DNA of 64,000 bases from Hormiphora californensis (taxonomy: Eukaryota > Ctenophora > Tentaculata > Cydippida > Pleurobrachiidae). The notes beneath the pieces were generated by a model. The model was not told the origin of the DNA, did no database searches, and saw only the letters and a program-made list of their open reading frames with translations. The DNA lies in the NCBI GenBank assembly GCA_020137815.1, contig CM035356.1, forward strand, positions 7,182,211-7,246,210, read 5' to 3'. Below are positions 13,369 through 23,431 of this stretch, piece after piece. The position numbers and the translations under genes were made by a program. Within the stretch, counting starts at the first letter, position 1; each line of letters opens with the position of its first letter.

Positions 13369-14578
13369 TTCTTTTTCCCTTCCTCACTCTCTCACTCTCT
13401 CTCCCCCTCACTCTCTCTCTCCCCCTCTCTCTTTCTCACCAACTCACTGTGGACATGTGACACAGTAAATTATGCATACAGGGGTTAGTTACAGGTGAAG
13501 CTATGAATTACTACAGTCGGACCCCGATTTACCGGGCCCCGATTTACCGGAACCCCGATTTACCGGGAGGATTTCTTTCCCCCGATTTTTTTTGAAAAAT
13601 TTTCGAAGTTTTACCGGTTGGTAAACTTGCATTTGCAATTCGCTAGGTCTAATGGGGATCACGTATCGGTTCGTTTCAAACCTTCTAATTAGCGGCAGGA
13701 CACGTGATAAGATGTAACGATTCGAAACACGATTCGAACGTGTCTGGTATACCTTAGAAACGTGTCTGGTATACCTTAGAAAAATTTCATAACTTTTTTG
13801 CAAAATTTTACAGAATGATTGTCAATGCTTTGATCGATGCTCCCCGTAAATTTTCAGAGAAAAAGTTATTTTGAAACTTTGATACTTCCTCACCCCGCTT
13901 AGGGTGCCCAGATTCGACATGGTATCACGTATCGTTTCGTTTCGAACCGTCTAATTAGCGGCAGGACATGCGATAAGATGCACCGATTCGAAACACGATT
14001 CGGACTCGGTCGCGGTGGTTTACCTTAGAAAAAGTTTTTACAATTTTTTTTTGAAATTTTCTATTTCTAATGACAGAAGCAATGATCATATTGTCATCAA
14101 TAAATGTATACTATACAGTTAGAGGTGTCTTGGTATAGAATTTTGGACAAAAGTAGGATTTATGGGTAGGATTTATGGGTCATATATGCTCTACCCCGAT
14201 ATACCGGGCACCCCGATTTACCGGGCAAAATGGCTTCCCCCGAGGATCCCGGTAAATCGGGGTCCGACTGTACTAACTGTGCACAAATTAGCACTACGAC
14301 TGAGGCGGAACAGTTTCAATTTCCCGACAACAATTATATTATTCAAGTTTCGGAAATAGTAAAAACAGCTCTCTGAATAGGGGGGGGGGGGGTGGGGGTG
14401 AAGTCGTCGATTCTGAAAAGCTGGTTGGAAAACTTCAACCTCCCCCGTCTCATACCTTCTTTATTTTTTAGTTCCCTCCGTATTTCATACCTTCTTTTAT
14501 TTTGAGTTCCCTCCGTATTTCATGCTTCAAATCTTCCTTTTGAAGGTGAAGGACACACAAATCCTTGGCTGGCTCCAT
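667..14578 (-). CDS. PKN: Protein kinase N (PKN), 5' part: three HR1 repeats and start of C2-like domain (partial)
   Basis: PKN is a Rho/Rac-binding AGC-type serine/threonine kinase of the cytoplasm and cytoskeleton. Exons 5' to 3': 14578-14491 (ATG; residues EIRRELKIKEG), 11780-11649 (AENLRRAATDAKTRG; ends HR1a), 7699-7323 (Ser-rich linker), 5516-5371, 4188-4072 and 3472-3392 (HR1b: VKQGAEKMLRE, SKQKIVVLQ), 2837-2661 and 1238-1106 (HR1c: RIEDIRHRIQIE, ESERKVELFRVSLEDLL), 813-667 (GTLKLRLAGIDGLYEP, start of the C2-like domain). Every junction is GT-AG with matching phase, except between 11649 (phase 1) and 7699 (phase 2): a small exon is unresolved there, or the true acceptor lies inside, for example after CTCCAG. 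The order HR1a-b-c then C2 is diagnostic of PKN. The linker repeats A-S-L-A-S-S three times and has basophilic kinase sites (RRRAS, RRYS, RRKSS). The kinase domain is outside the window. No in-frame ATG upstream of 14578 was chosen because residues 1-30 already match the PKN N-terminus. Confidence 0.88.
1498..1700. repeat. GA/TC microsatellite in PKN intron
   Basis: About 200 bp of (GA)n with scattered A and T interruptions. The Ser-Leu and Arg-Glu open frames across it are simple-repeat artefacts. Confidence 0.9.
2538..2600. repeat. GA microsatellite
   Basis: Uninterrupted (GA)n of about 60 bp, between two PKN HR1c exons. Confidence 0.9.
3256..3375. repeat. Tandem duplication next to a PKN splice donor
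   Basis: Two copies of a roughly 60-bp unit (GGCCTGGAACCCCGATAGTA ... AAGTTGTGAG). They lie in the intron just after the donor of the PKN exon 3472-3392, read on the minus strand. Confidence 0.75.
4190..4320. repeat. Tandem repeat abutting a PKN splice acceptor
   Basis: Three copies of a unit containing AATTGGGATGGTTGCTATGG and a following GTTACCTGG. They begin directly outside the acceptor of PKN exon 4188-4072. Confidence 0.75.
4797..4842. repeat. TC microsatellite
   Basis: (TC)n tract in the PKN intron between exons 5516-5371 and 4188-4072. The open frame around 4566-4775 beside it does not fit PKN, because the flanking exons already join in frame without it. Confidence 0.8.
6240..6740. 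other. Homopolymer-inflated, probably low-quality sequence
   Basis: Runs of A, T, C and G of three to eight bases dominate (for example AAAAATTTTCCC patterns). The texture differs from flanking sequence but matches 7940-8500 and 22985-23760. I read it as poorly called bases rather than biology. It lies in a PKN intron, so no exon is broken. Confidence 0.5.
7249..7312. mobile_element. Fragment of pogo-like MITE beside a PKN splice donor
   Basis: It begins CAGTCGGACCCCGATTTACC, the TIR of the full element at 13514-14270. It continues with the same subterminal sequence in reverse (GGATCCTCGGGGGAAGCCAT) and stops about 10 bp from the donor of PKN exon 7699-7323. Confidence 0.75.
7940..8500. other. 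Homopolymer-inflated, probably low-quality sequence
   Basis: Purine-only then A-rich runs with many 4-14 base homopolymers. The 155-residue Phe/Pro-rich open frame here is a by-product of those runs. Confidence 0.5.
8580..8760. repeat. Short tandem repeat, unit TCTGAAACTATATA
   Basis: About ten imperfect copies of a 13-15 bp unit (ATCTGAAACTATAT), within a PKN intron. Confidence 0.85.
9418..9594. repeat. GA microsatellite with GAGAGTGA interruptions
   Basis: About 175 bp of (GA)n, with regularly spaced GTGA interruptions in the first half that give a higher-order period. Confidence 0.9.
10907..11035. repeat. TC microsatellite with CTTCCCATCTCTC repeats
   Basis: (TC)n followed by three copies of a unit containing CTCTTCCCATCTCT, in a PKN intron. 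Confidence 0.85.
12156..13119 (+). pseudogene. LINE ORF1-like protein gene, frameshifted
   Basis: This unspliced frame inside PKN intron 1 runs opposite to PKN. Part 1 (12156-12728) starts MGDPRIKLRDPE and ends in a long basic/acidic helix likely to be a coiled coil (AQRALVGAQAELVKLQAQLL). Part 2 (frame of 12655-13119) has NIVVYGLKD, RPLKITFASRE, KKTKLRDSEVFGRVYISPDL and TPEEREARG. These fit the RNA-recognition-like domain of ORF1 proteins of CR1/L2-type non-LTR retrotransposons. One base too many in the T-run 12642-12646 explains the break: with it removed, the helix flows into KKECDTALAPHRIQ. No reverse transcriptase or endonuclease frame follows; a TC array begins at 13318. It may be a truncated LINE, a domesticated copy, or an intact gene with a sequencing error. 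Confidence 0.7.
13318..13440. repeat. TC microsatellite after the ORF1-like gene
   Basis: (TC)n changing to CTCTCCCCCTCA units. A short direct repeat (ACTCCAAGGT twice) precedes it. Confidence 0.85.
13514..14270. mobile_element. Pogo/Tigger-like MITE (757 bp)
   Basis: The ends are inverted copies of CAGTCGGACCCCGATTTACC and are flanked by TA on both sides (13512-13513, 14271-14272). A CAGT start with a TA target duplication is typical of pogo-like elements of the Tc1/mariner superfamily. There is no transposase frame. The interior contains two copies of a module with GATCACGTATCG, CTAATTAGC and CGATTCGAAACACGATTCG. Confidence 0.85.
14446..14530 (-). repeat. Tandem duplication of the PKN exon 1 end and its splice donor
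   Basis: The last about 35 bp of PKN exon 1 plus its GTATG donor (14491-14530) are repeated immediately downstream (14446-14490). Using the second donor would shift the frame and meet a stop (TAA), so the first donor is the productive one. Confidence 0.8.
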
Positions 14579-15656
14579 TTGTGATCTCGCTCACTCCATT
14601 CTACACTACCATTCTATGAAACGAATAACTGCATTATGTTTCTACTATCATTCTAAGAAAATAGTTCACTGAATGTGAGATCTACAAGACTTCATCTCAT
14701 ATTTCCCCACACACACGAATAATATGAAGAAGACGATGGCGGATTGAAATAACTTCAATAAGTCACTAGGTTTGAAGAGAGGGTACCATTTGAGTAATTA
14801 TATATGTAGGCCCCACAGAACAAAGTAAATGTACCCTTGTACTACAGCTGTACTATGAGAGCAACATTAAACACATACAATATATATGTGTAGCGACTAT
14901 AGTAATGTGCAGCGTTTTTCTAGTGCAAAACGTTAATCTGTGTTTGTAACACGGGGACTACTTGCTATTGGAGGGTAGCCAATGGTAGCGTTTCCGCCCC
15001 AACACGATTGGCCCTAGTTGGAGGGTGAGAGAGAGCGAGAGAGACGAATAGAGAAAAGTGAGAGAGAGAGGGGGTAGAGAGAGAGGAGAGAGGGAGAGAT
15101 AGAAATAGAGAGAGATGATGAGAGAGAAAGAGAGTCTAAAAAGCAGAAGCTAGACGATGAGAGAGTTAATAGATTATATAGGAGAGCGGAGAGAGAGCGA
15201 GGATATGAGAAGGACGATAGTTAGAGAGATAAAACGGAGAAAGGCAAGAGGTAACAGGTAACTGTTTGCTGTCATCCCCCGGCTGGTACAGAGGGAGAAG
15301 CATTAACAAGCTACGCAGTATCAGAATAAACACACACACACCGTATAGCAGCAATCAACATTGTGCTGTCAAAAAGTTCTATTCAGCCGCGAGACATTAG
15401 AGTCATATTCGACTTTCGAGAACTGTCCGAAAATGTTCCATAATCCATATACGTTTAGAATTTTGGTTAACCCTGTAATGTACGTCGTACGAGACAATGT
15501 TCATAGAAAAGCTAAATATGGAGTAAAATGGTTACCCGTATTCCAGACATTTCTGTCAGATCATTTATTGTGATTTTTCAAAGATCTACTGCAAAAGAAA
15601 CAGTCTGCTGATCGGTGTCACAAGAGTTACGAAACTGCAACCGTGTATAACATGAC

Positions 15657-16031
15657 AAGAATAACTGCATTATGTTTCATAATGCTATGTTTCCCCGCCA
15701 ACCTTTATTTTCATAACCATCTAATGGGAAGGCGGGACAGGCATTTCCGATCATCTATGAATCAGTCAAACCGTATAGAACAAATCATTGTGTTTTAGTA
15801 GCACTAAATTGCGCGCCACATTGCGCGGCTCACATTTCCTGAAAACGTGCCATTGAAGTATTTGATGAAGGAGCAACATCGTTGTCCCTCGCAACTGAGC
15901 GGGTTACGTTACAAAAAAGCGTGACAATTCACTAGTATGTAAAATAAAATTGTCGAATTCTAAACCCCTATGCCTTTTTACAAAAGGCATCCGGGTGAAT
16001 GCCTTCGGCATTCACCGGGCGGGGAAAAAAT
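15657..16031 (+). repeat. Dispersed hairpin-bearing repeat, copy 1
   Basis: It matches 53661-54037 on the opposite strand over about 375 bp with small differences. Near its 3' end it has two perfect hairpins: TGCCTTTTTACAAAAGGCA and GGTGAATGCC-TTC-GGCATTCACC. A short fragment of its start (GAATAACTGCATTATGTTT) also occurs at 14627. No TIR or coding frame. Confidence 0.85.
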
Positions 16032-16203
16032 TATTAGGGTTTACATTTTATTTTCCTAGACCATCATTTTTATTGCCTTGTTCGACCCTCCTTCCCCACG
16101 CCCCGTTTGAACAAGACAAAATTTTTATACGGGGGTCTAAATAAAAAATCGCCCCATGAGAATTGTAGATTCTACATTTTCGGCGAAAAGATGGAGAAAA
16201 AAA

Positions 16204-16260
16204 GAAGAAAAAACGGTGTAATGGCTCTATTAGAACTGAACTATTACACCGTTTTTCTTC
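16204..16260. repeat. Inverted repeat (hairpin)
   Basis: GAAGAAAAAACGGTGTAAT is followed after 20 bp by its complement ATTACACCGTTTTTCTTC. Confidence 0.75.
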
Positions 16261-17105
16261 TTTTCTCCCCGTCTTTTCCACGTTACATGGGTGACGGGCG
16301 TCCCTGTTTGAGTAATATTCGATAAGCAACCTCGGAAATGTTCAGGTAGCACACACTGCACAGCTCTGAACAGCTTTTGCCTTTCATGACACACGGCCCA
16401 CGGGTCCGGGGTCACGTGTTTGCACTGTGGTCTGTGAACTGTGAAGTGTGATTGATCTAAACTAGTAACTCTCTCGTTCTGCTCAACTCGTTGACGTGTC
16501 TCTAAAGTCTACATCTTCTATTCTGATAGCAGTGGCGAATTTCTGCTATGTCCAATGTATCGAGTACACTGTACAGAGAGAAAACGATGATGTTGGGTCG
16601 CAAAAATGAAAATTTGGGCGATTTCTGGCGAAAAATCTATCGACGAAAAAATGTTCACTGCGGGGCTTAAGAAAGTTGGCTTTTGGCAGCGTTTAATTTG
16701 ATAAAATTCGCGCGTTACATTTATTTTGTTCGCGCGCGTGATATTTTCCCCAGCCCCATTACATTCAAAATACTTTTTTCCCAGATGCGACGTGACGACA
16801 GATTTCAGTTTTTCTTTTTAAAATTTTCCACTGTTTTCTCTCTCGCCGCTTGAAAAGCGCTGCCTTATCCCGGTCTGGGGGCCAGCAGCGTTTGCCAATC
16901 TCGCCGCCTGACCCAGTTTCGATCCTCAAAACAGTTCGCTCGAATTAAATCTGGTCGGTTCTGCCTGCTAGAAGATTTTCCTTTCAGGTCGATTTTTTTT
17001 GTATGCTCCAAACACTTGGAATGCGCAAGGTTTTGGAGCACTGCAGGTGGCCAGGAAGGTTTGTTCAAGTATACCAACACGTTCAGCCATAATATTTCCT
17101 TTAGG

Positions 17106-20100
17106 ATGTATTTATGGCCCGTCCTCGTTTTATCACTCTTTGTGGGGTGTGTATTTGGGGCAGCTGACAAGACTCTATTCGACGAGTTTGATAGGGTGAT
17201 TGTACTGAAAGAGGACAACTATGTAGCGGGACTGTATGATGGAGAGATGGCTCATGCGTTCCTCCTCTATTCTAGTTGGTGCGGTCACTGTCAGAGATTT
17301 GCACCTACCTACAAGTAAGAACGCAGTTATTACATCCATTTTTGCGAAAGCCGGGGTACCGCAGTTATTACATACCATACCCTGACATTTTATGATGCAG
17401 TTGTTACATACCTTGATTTTATAATTCTTGAGAAAGGATACCATGTACGTACTCTAACTTTCACAGCTTCCTAGTTGTCTCGCCTCTCTTTGCAAATTAT
17501 GTATATCCCTTTAATCTTTGTTTCCTGATGTAAAACTCTGCAGAGGTTCTCTCTCCCCTTTTCTAGCTCCACTCCCTGTAATGGCTTTGTTCCGCCTCCT
17601 GTTGGAATGCAGTGTACTGCAACTCTTTTGAATGCAGTGTACTGCAACTCTTTGTTCTCAAATATTCCCACGTGTACAAACTTCCCACCGACATATATGT
17701 CTTGATCCACTCTTCTCACATCTCTCATCTCATCACCCCCCCCCCCCCCCCTCCAGAGAGTTTGCAGATTCGATTCACCACTGGAGAAATGTGATAGATG
17801 TAACAGGGGTGGATTGTGTTTACGACACTGCCGTGTGCAGGAAATATAAAGCCAGGGGCTACCCCACAGTCCGATTTATCCGTAAGTAGATGGATGGAGT
17901 ACATAAATTGATCCAGCTTGCTCCTACTGACTTCGTTATTGTTCTTTCTGTTATAACATTTCACCTCTTCTCTTTGTAAAAGTCCGGTAACAAAAGAATT
18001 GGTGTCCATTGTATAGTTGAAAAACAATAAACTCACTGCCATTCATATTGGTACTACATGACTACTATTTCCATTCTTCAGTAAGCCGCTTCTCCCTCTC
18101 TCTTATAGCTCTTGATGAACTCGTCCCATTTCAGGACCCACTACTAACTCTAGTGTTATTGGGGAGACATACGAAGGAGGCCGGTCAAAAGAGGACCTTA
18201 TTGCCTGGACTGTGCAAATGGTAATTCATGAAGTATATCTGTTTTAATTTAGAGATTCTGTTTTCCTTTCGACTTTATTCCGGTTAGTTAGGTGAAGAAA
18301 CAATTTTAACTTTTCATATCCTTTTGTTAGCTTGGTGCTGTGAAGAACCCCCCTGCAAGTTGGCCTAATCTCCAGCCTCTCACCGTGGCAGAGTCAGAAG
18401 CCATCGCCTCTGGGGGTCAGACCAGTATTGTGGCTATTGTGGACAGAGAGGTGAGTTAGTAGACAGTGTGCCACTACTTTAGGTGTAACTAGACACTAGG
18501 CAGCGTTATATACAAGGTGGCCCTTAGATTATAATCGCGGGGGACGAGCCGTACCCCCGAAACGGTGATAGTTTTGCAATAGCAAACTACGGGAACATGC
18601 TGGAACAATTCCTTATACATTCCTGTATACATTATTAATACAATAATGGTAATAAAACGATTTGAAATGTTGACGTGGTCATGATTGACTCCTATTTATT
18701 TTCTCTTTTGATTTTTTATTGTTTTTCTACTTTGAAAGAATAACAAAATTAATACCTTCTTCTTACACAAGTAAACTGTTTCATCACCTAATCTAATTGT
18801 ATATTTCTGTAACATTAGTTGTATTATTTTGTACACTGTTCTCAATTACACAATCTTTGGACGCTAATACAAGTTCAGAACCCTCTTTCAACGATACCGT
18901 TAACAAAAATATAGTTGATGGTACTGGTGATGTTTGTATATTTGATGATGATGTATGGGGTGTTTGGAGTGTCTTCCAAGGTGATGAAGACCGATTTCTT
19001 GCAGTTGCTGCACAGTTAGTTTTATAACCCTCTGAAAGCATTTAATCTACAGCTTCATGTGCTAAGTGGATGTACAATCTTTGCATATTCCGAAACAGTG
19101 CATATTTCTCACTGCAGTTACCAAAAAACTACTATATTATAATTCTTGCCGTTAATCCTTGCTCAAGTCACTATATCCTGATCCGAACGTAGAATTACAC
19201 TTGCCGAAATTGAAAACTACCCTGGAAGTCTGGAAACTTATCCCATACCTAATTCTGACATTCTGACACATTTCTAACACTTTTTTGGGGGAAAAGATTT
19301 CTAACACTTTTTTGGGGGGAAACAAAAAATATTTATAACACTTTCTCCAGCCCAGCTAATGTTACAGATATTTTGTAACACCCCCCCCCCCCCCTTGCCA
19401 GAGCGTGGGTCAGGAGATTATGTTGGACCTACAAGATTCCAAGATTAGATACACCGTCCTAGGATCAGATTCAGCGAATGTTCTGGAAGCCAAAACTACT
19501 GGAATTGTCCTAGTGTCACCTAAAGGTACCCGATTGGAAGTTTATAGTTCCCATTTGTATTGCTCCCACCGGACCAAAATGTATTACAAAGTATTGCAAT
19601 GTATCATAATAGTTTTAGGTGTACCCACTAGGAGAAGATATTTCTGATAAACCTTTTTTGTACTCCTTGTACTCCTTTTTTGTACGCCTTGTACTCCTTG
19701 TAATGTCCTGATCAGAACTCAGATAGTAATATCCCCACCAGGAAAGATATCCCACGTTGTGAACACGGAGGCGACTGCTGCTGAGTTAGAGAAACAGATC
19801 AAGCAGTTTACCACGATAAAAGAGGGAGATGAGAAGGGTGAAGGAGAGGAGAAGAAGGATGGGGATAAGGTTGGTGCAGTCGACCTTTGGTGAACGAAAT
19901 CAATGAACTCCAAATTCAAATTGTACACTTCTATGTATTTCATTATCAGTGCGGCATTCAGTATTCACATTTCACAACCCCTTCCTTCCTAGGAGATTGA
20001 GTTTGTTGACACTACAAAACAGTACAGACTACACGAGCTGGACATGCAGAGTGCTATCAACACTGCTTTCTACTTCGAGGTGAGTCTGTCTTTGGAGAGA

Positions 20101-21258
20101 AAATGTATTATCTGGTGTAGGAAAAATGATCATTTCTCTTCTCTTTTTCGAGAGGCGAGCCGGGAGAGATCGTATGGTGTGCATATGTACGCTTGATGAG
20201 TTGTAAAACACGTAAATAATATGTTCCTCCTTTTACTACCCTTTTTAGATGTGAGACTCGCTTTTAAATGGTTCGCTAGAATTGTTATGTTCTAACCCTC
20301 CTTTATCTTGCGAAAGGGGGATCGAGCTAGGCAACGCTAGAATATATTTCTTTGATTTAACATGTAATCTGTGGTAGCTGTGCATATAAATTATGTATTC
20401 GTCTATTTCTAATTCACACAGAAAATGAAGGTAATACATAATTAGAGAAGTAAATGGAATGATACATCTGGTGCACGATAAAAGGGGGGAAGGGGTCAGC
20501 CGGGGGGTTGACGGATGGCGGGCCAGCCAGAGGGATAAAGGATAGAAAGATACCTTGTACAAAGTTGGGGTATAGATGTAGTGATGAGTATCTCTATTAT
20601 AATTTGGAGATGAACGACGTCGAAGTGGTGGTCGTTCGTTCAGTGCGTTTCTACAGTGCTCCTTCATAAAACACTTTATGTGCTCAAAGCTTTAAAGCTG
20701 TTGCTCACACTTTTGGAACTTCCAGTGGAAGTTTGTTAATATTTTCGAATGACTTTTAAAATGCAAGTCCCCATAGTTACCAATTCAGTTGTCATGGCAA
20801 CCGTGTTATTGACGTTGAAAGCGTCGAAAAGAACCACCCGGCGAAGCCGGGTGGGTTATCAAAGAACCCTTACTTGAGGCGCACCCAATGGGTGCGCTAG
20901 TATCCATAGAATTGTACTATGTATTAGATATCTCGTGTCTATTGGGGCGTACTGCGTGGGTTTGTATCACACGATATTGAGACTCTAGTAAATTGAGAGA
21001 AGTTTGTGTCACTTGTCTGTCTGTCTGACGCGAGCATTGTTGTATTACGTCTGTCTGTCTGTCTGTCCGAGGTGAGGTGCATTATATTCTGTCTGTCTGC
21101 ATATATATTGTAAGAACATTTACAACTGTAATGCACCGCCGTCCAGTGTCCACTAATGCAATAAAAAACAGTTTCACAGGGCAGAATTCACTTTACAGTC
21201 TCCTCCTGCTGTTATAGTCTCCGCAGTCTACATTTCTCTCCTTCACAGCACACTAAAT

Positions 21259-21353
<95 letters not shown>

Positions 21354-23395
21354 GTAAGAAGACTAAAAAGACTGGGAAGAGGACTCACATGAATAGTGAA
21401 CATCCCCGGTACCCACAACCTCCCAGTATCTCACAATTACTCTAAAACTCTCTCCCCCAGGTCCCCTCCCCAACAGTTACTCTAAAACTCTATCTCTCTC
21501 CAGGTTTCGTCCAAGAGTAGCTTCACAAAGGAAGATTTAGAGAACCTGAAAAACTTTGTAACGGTTGTACAGAGGTGTGGCAGTTGGACCCCCAAGTATA
21601 ACGCTCAATTAGCAAAGGTAGCTAGCAAAGGAGAGAATGGAGCTTCTATCCCCTGTATTGTCTGGCCCTATTCGGCCTGGGCGGTATTTCAAAACCCCAC
21701 ATTGATTATTATTTCATACTAGAAAGCCCATTGTTAAGTCCTACAACATCCCCCCCCCCCCCCCACCCGTCGCTATGCTCGCTATGAAGTAGAGCACCCG
21801 TTGACCCGAATCCCCACACTCTTCCTCACCCAGGAGCACCCCTCTCACTCGCTGCACCAACCCGCACGTGCAACCTCCCATACCCCTCCCAAGCCACCTC
21901 CTTGGCAACCCCCCTCTATTTGCACGTGGGATCCTTATTATAAAGTACAAATGAACGTCGTGAGGAGGATGATGACCTATCCACACGTGCAAATGGTGGG
22001 GGTTGCCAAGGAGGTGCTCTGGGAGGGGTATTGGAGGGTGATACTGCACGTGCATGTTGTTGGTTGTTTGTTGCGTGTTCCTGTGTTTTTCCTGTGGTGT
22101 TTCGGGATCTACTGCTGGGGCCCCCATGATTGCCAAAGCCTTTCTACCATCCCACCCCATTGATTCTCTACACATCTACAATTCTACGGATCTTTATCAC
22201 CTGATTCTACATGTTATTCAGCGGGATTTCCCTTGATGTTTATCACCAGCGCTCTACCATTTTACCAACCTCCGTATTCTTTACCCCGACATGGAGAGAC
22301 AAAGAGTGAGAGGGGGGGGCATAGAGACGGGTGAGGGTGGGGGGGGCTGTTGTAGGACTTAACAATGGGCTTTCTAGTACTCCATACTCCTCCTCACGAC
22401 GTTCATTTGCAAATTATAATAAGGACTAGAAAACCCGTTTATTTACAGCGCCCGTTCACTTGAATGCCCACTCCCCCTTGCCCAGCAGCACTGCCCTTCC
22501 GCTGTACACATCTGCACGTGCAGTATAAACCAACCCGCCCCTAACAACCTCTTCAATTTGCACGTGCACAAACGGTTGCTAGCGACATCTCCAAATTATA
22601 AGGATTATTATGAAATTCTGTTGATCCAGCTCCCCTAGATAGGGACCCCCTATGCTATTATATATCTCTAAAAACAATAACCTCAAGTCTCACTATTTAA
22701 TACGCAGTATAAACCTATTTTTGAGCACAGCTAAGGGGCCCGCCTTTGTATGCATATTTAGCACTATCCCTCAACAGTCATCATAGCTAATATAATATCA
22801 TCATATCTTATTAAAAACCCTCAAATCTCAATCCAGGTTAAAAAGGCGCTGAAACCTCGAGAGACTCTTTCTCTCTTTCCCTCTCATCATTACACCCCCC
22901 CAGGTTAAAAAGGCGCTGAAACCTCGAGAGACCCTTTCTCTCTTTCCGTCTCTCTCTCATCATTACACCCCCCCCCCAGGTTAAAATGAAAAGGAAAAAC
23001 CCCCGGGGAGGGGGGAGGGGGAGAAAAGGTCCCAAAAAATTGGGGGAAACCCCCCAAAAAAATTTTTATTGGGTTTTTCCTTTTCCCCCTTCGGGGAAGG
23101 GAAAAAAAAGGGGACTTTATAAAGGAAAAGGAAAGGTTTTATTTTTTTAAAAAAAAAAGAGGTTTTTTTATTTGGGGCTAAAAAAAAAGAGGGAAAGGGG
23201 GGAAGGGGGGGGAAAAAAGGGGGGGGGGGAAGGATTTTTGGGGGGAAAAGGGGGAAAAAAAAAAAAAAAAATTTTTTTTTTTTTTTTTTAAAAAAAAAGG
23301 GGGGTTTTTTTTTCCCCCCCCCCCAAAAAAAAAAATTTTTCCCCTTCCTTCCCCCCCCCCCAAAAACCCCCCCCCCCCCCCCCCCGGGGGGGGGA

Positions 23396-23431
<36 letters not shown>

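Larger units (their letters stand above)
14579..17105. other. Head-to-head gap between PKN (-) and QSOX (+)
   Basis: Both genes start here in opposite directions, so promoters for both should lie in these 2.5 kb. I see no clear TATA element that can be assigned. The stretch includes GA-rich sequence (15025-15140), a dispersed hairpin repeat (15657-16031) and a hairpin (16204-16260). No gene was recognised. Confidence 0.6.

Noticed and set aside
17016-17105. Upstream in-frame ATG giving a longer QSOX N-terminus
   Set aside because: The extension would bury the signal peptide; ATG at 17106 begins directly with it.
16865-17218. 117-residue minus-strand frame at the QSOX start
   Set aside because: It is the antisense shadow of QSOX exon 1 and its upstream region.
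21741-22175. 144-residue minus-strand frame and 120-residue plus-strand frame
   Set aside because: Both cover the foldback element with inverted repeats; no family match and no splice context.
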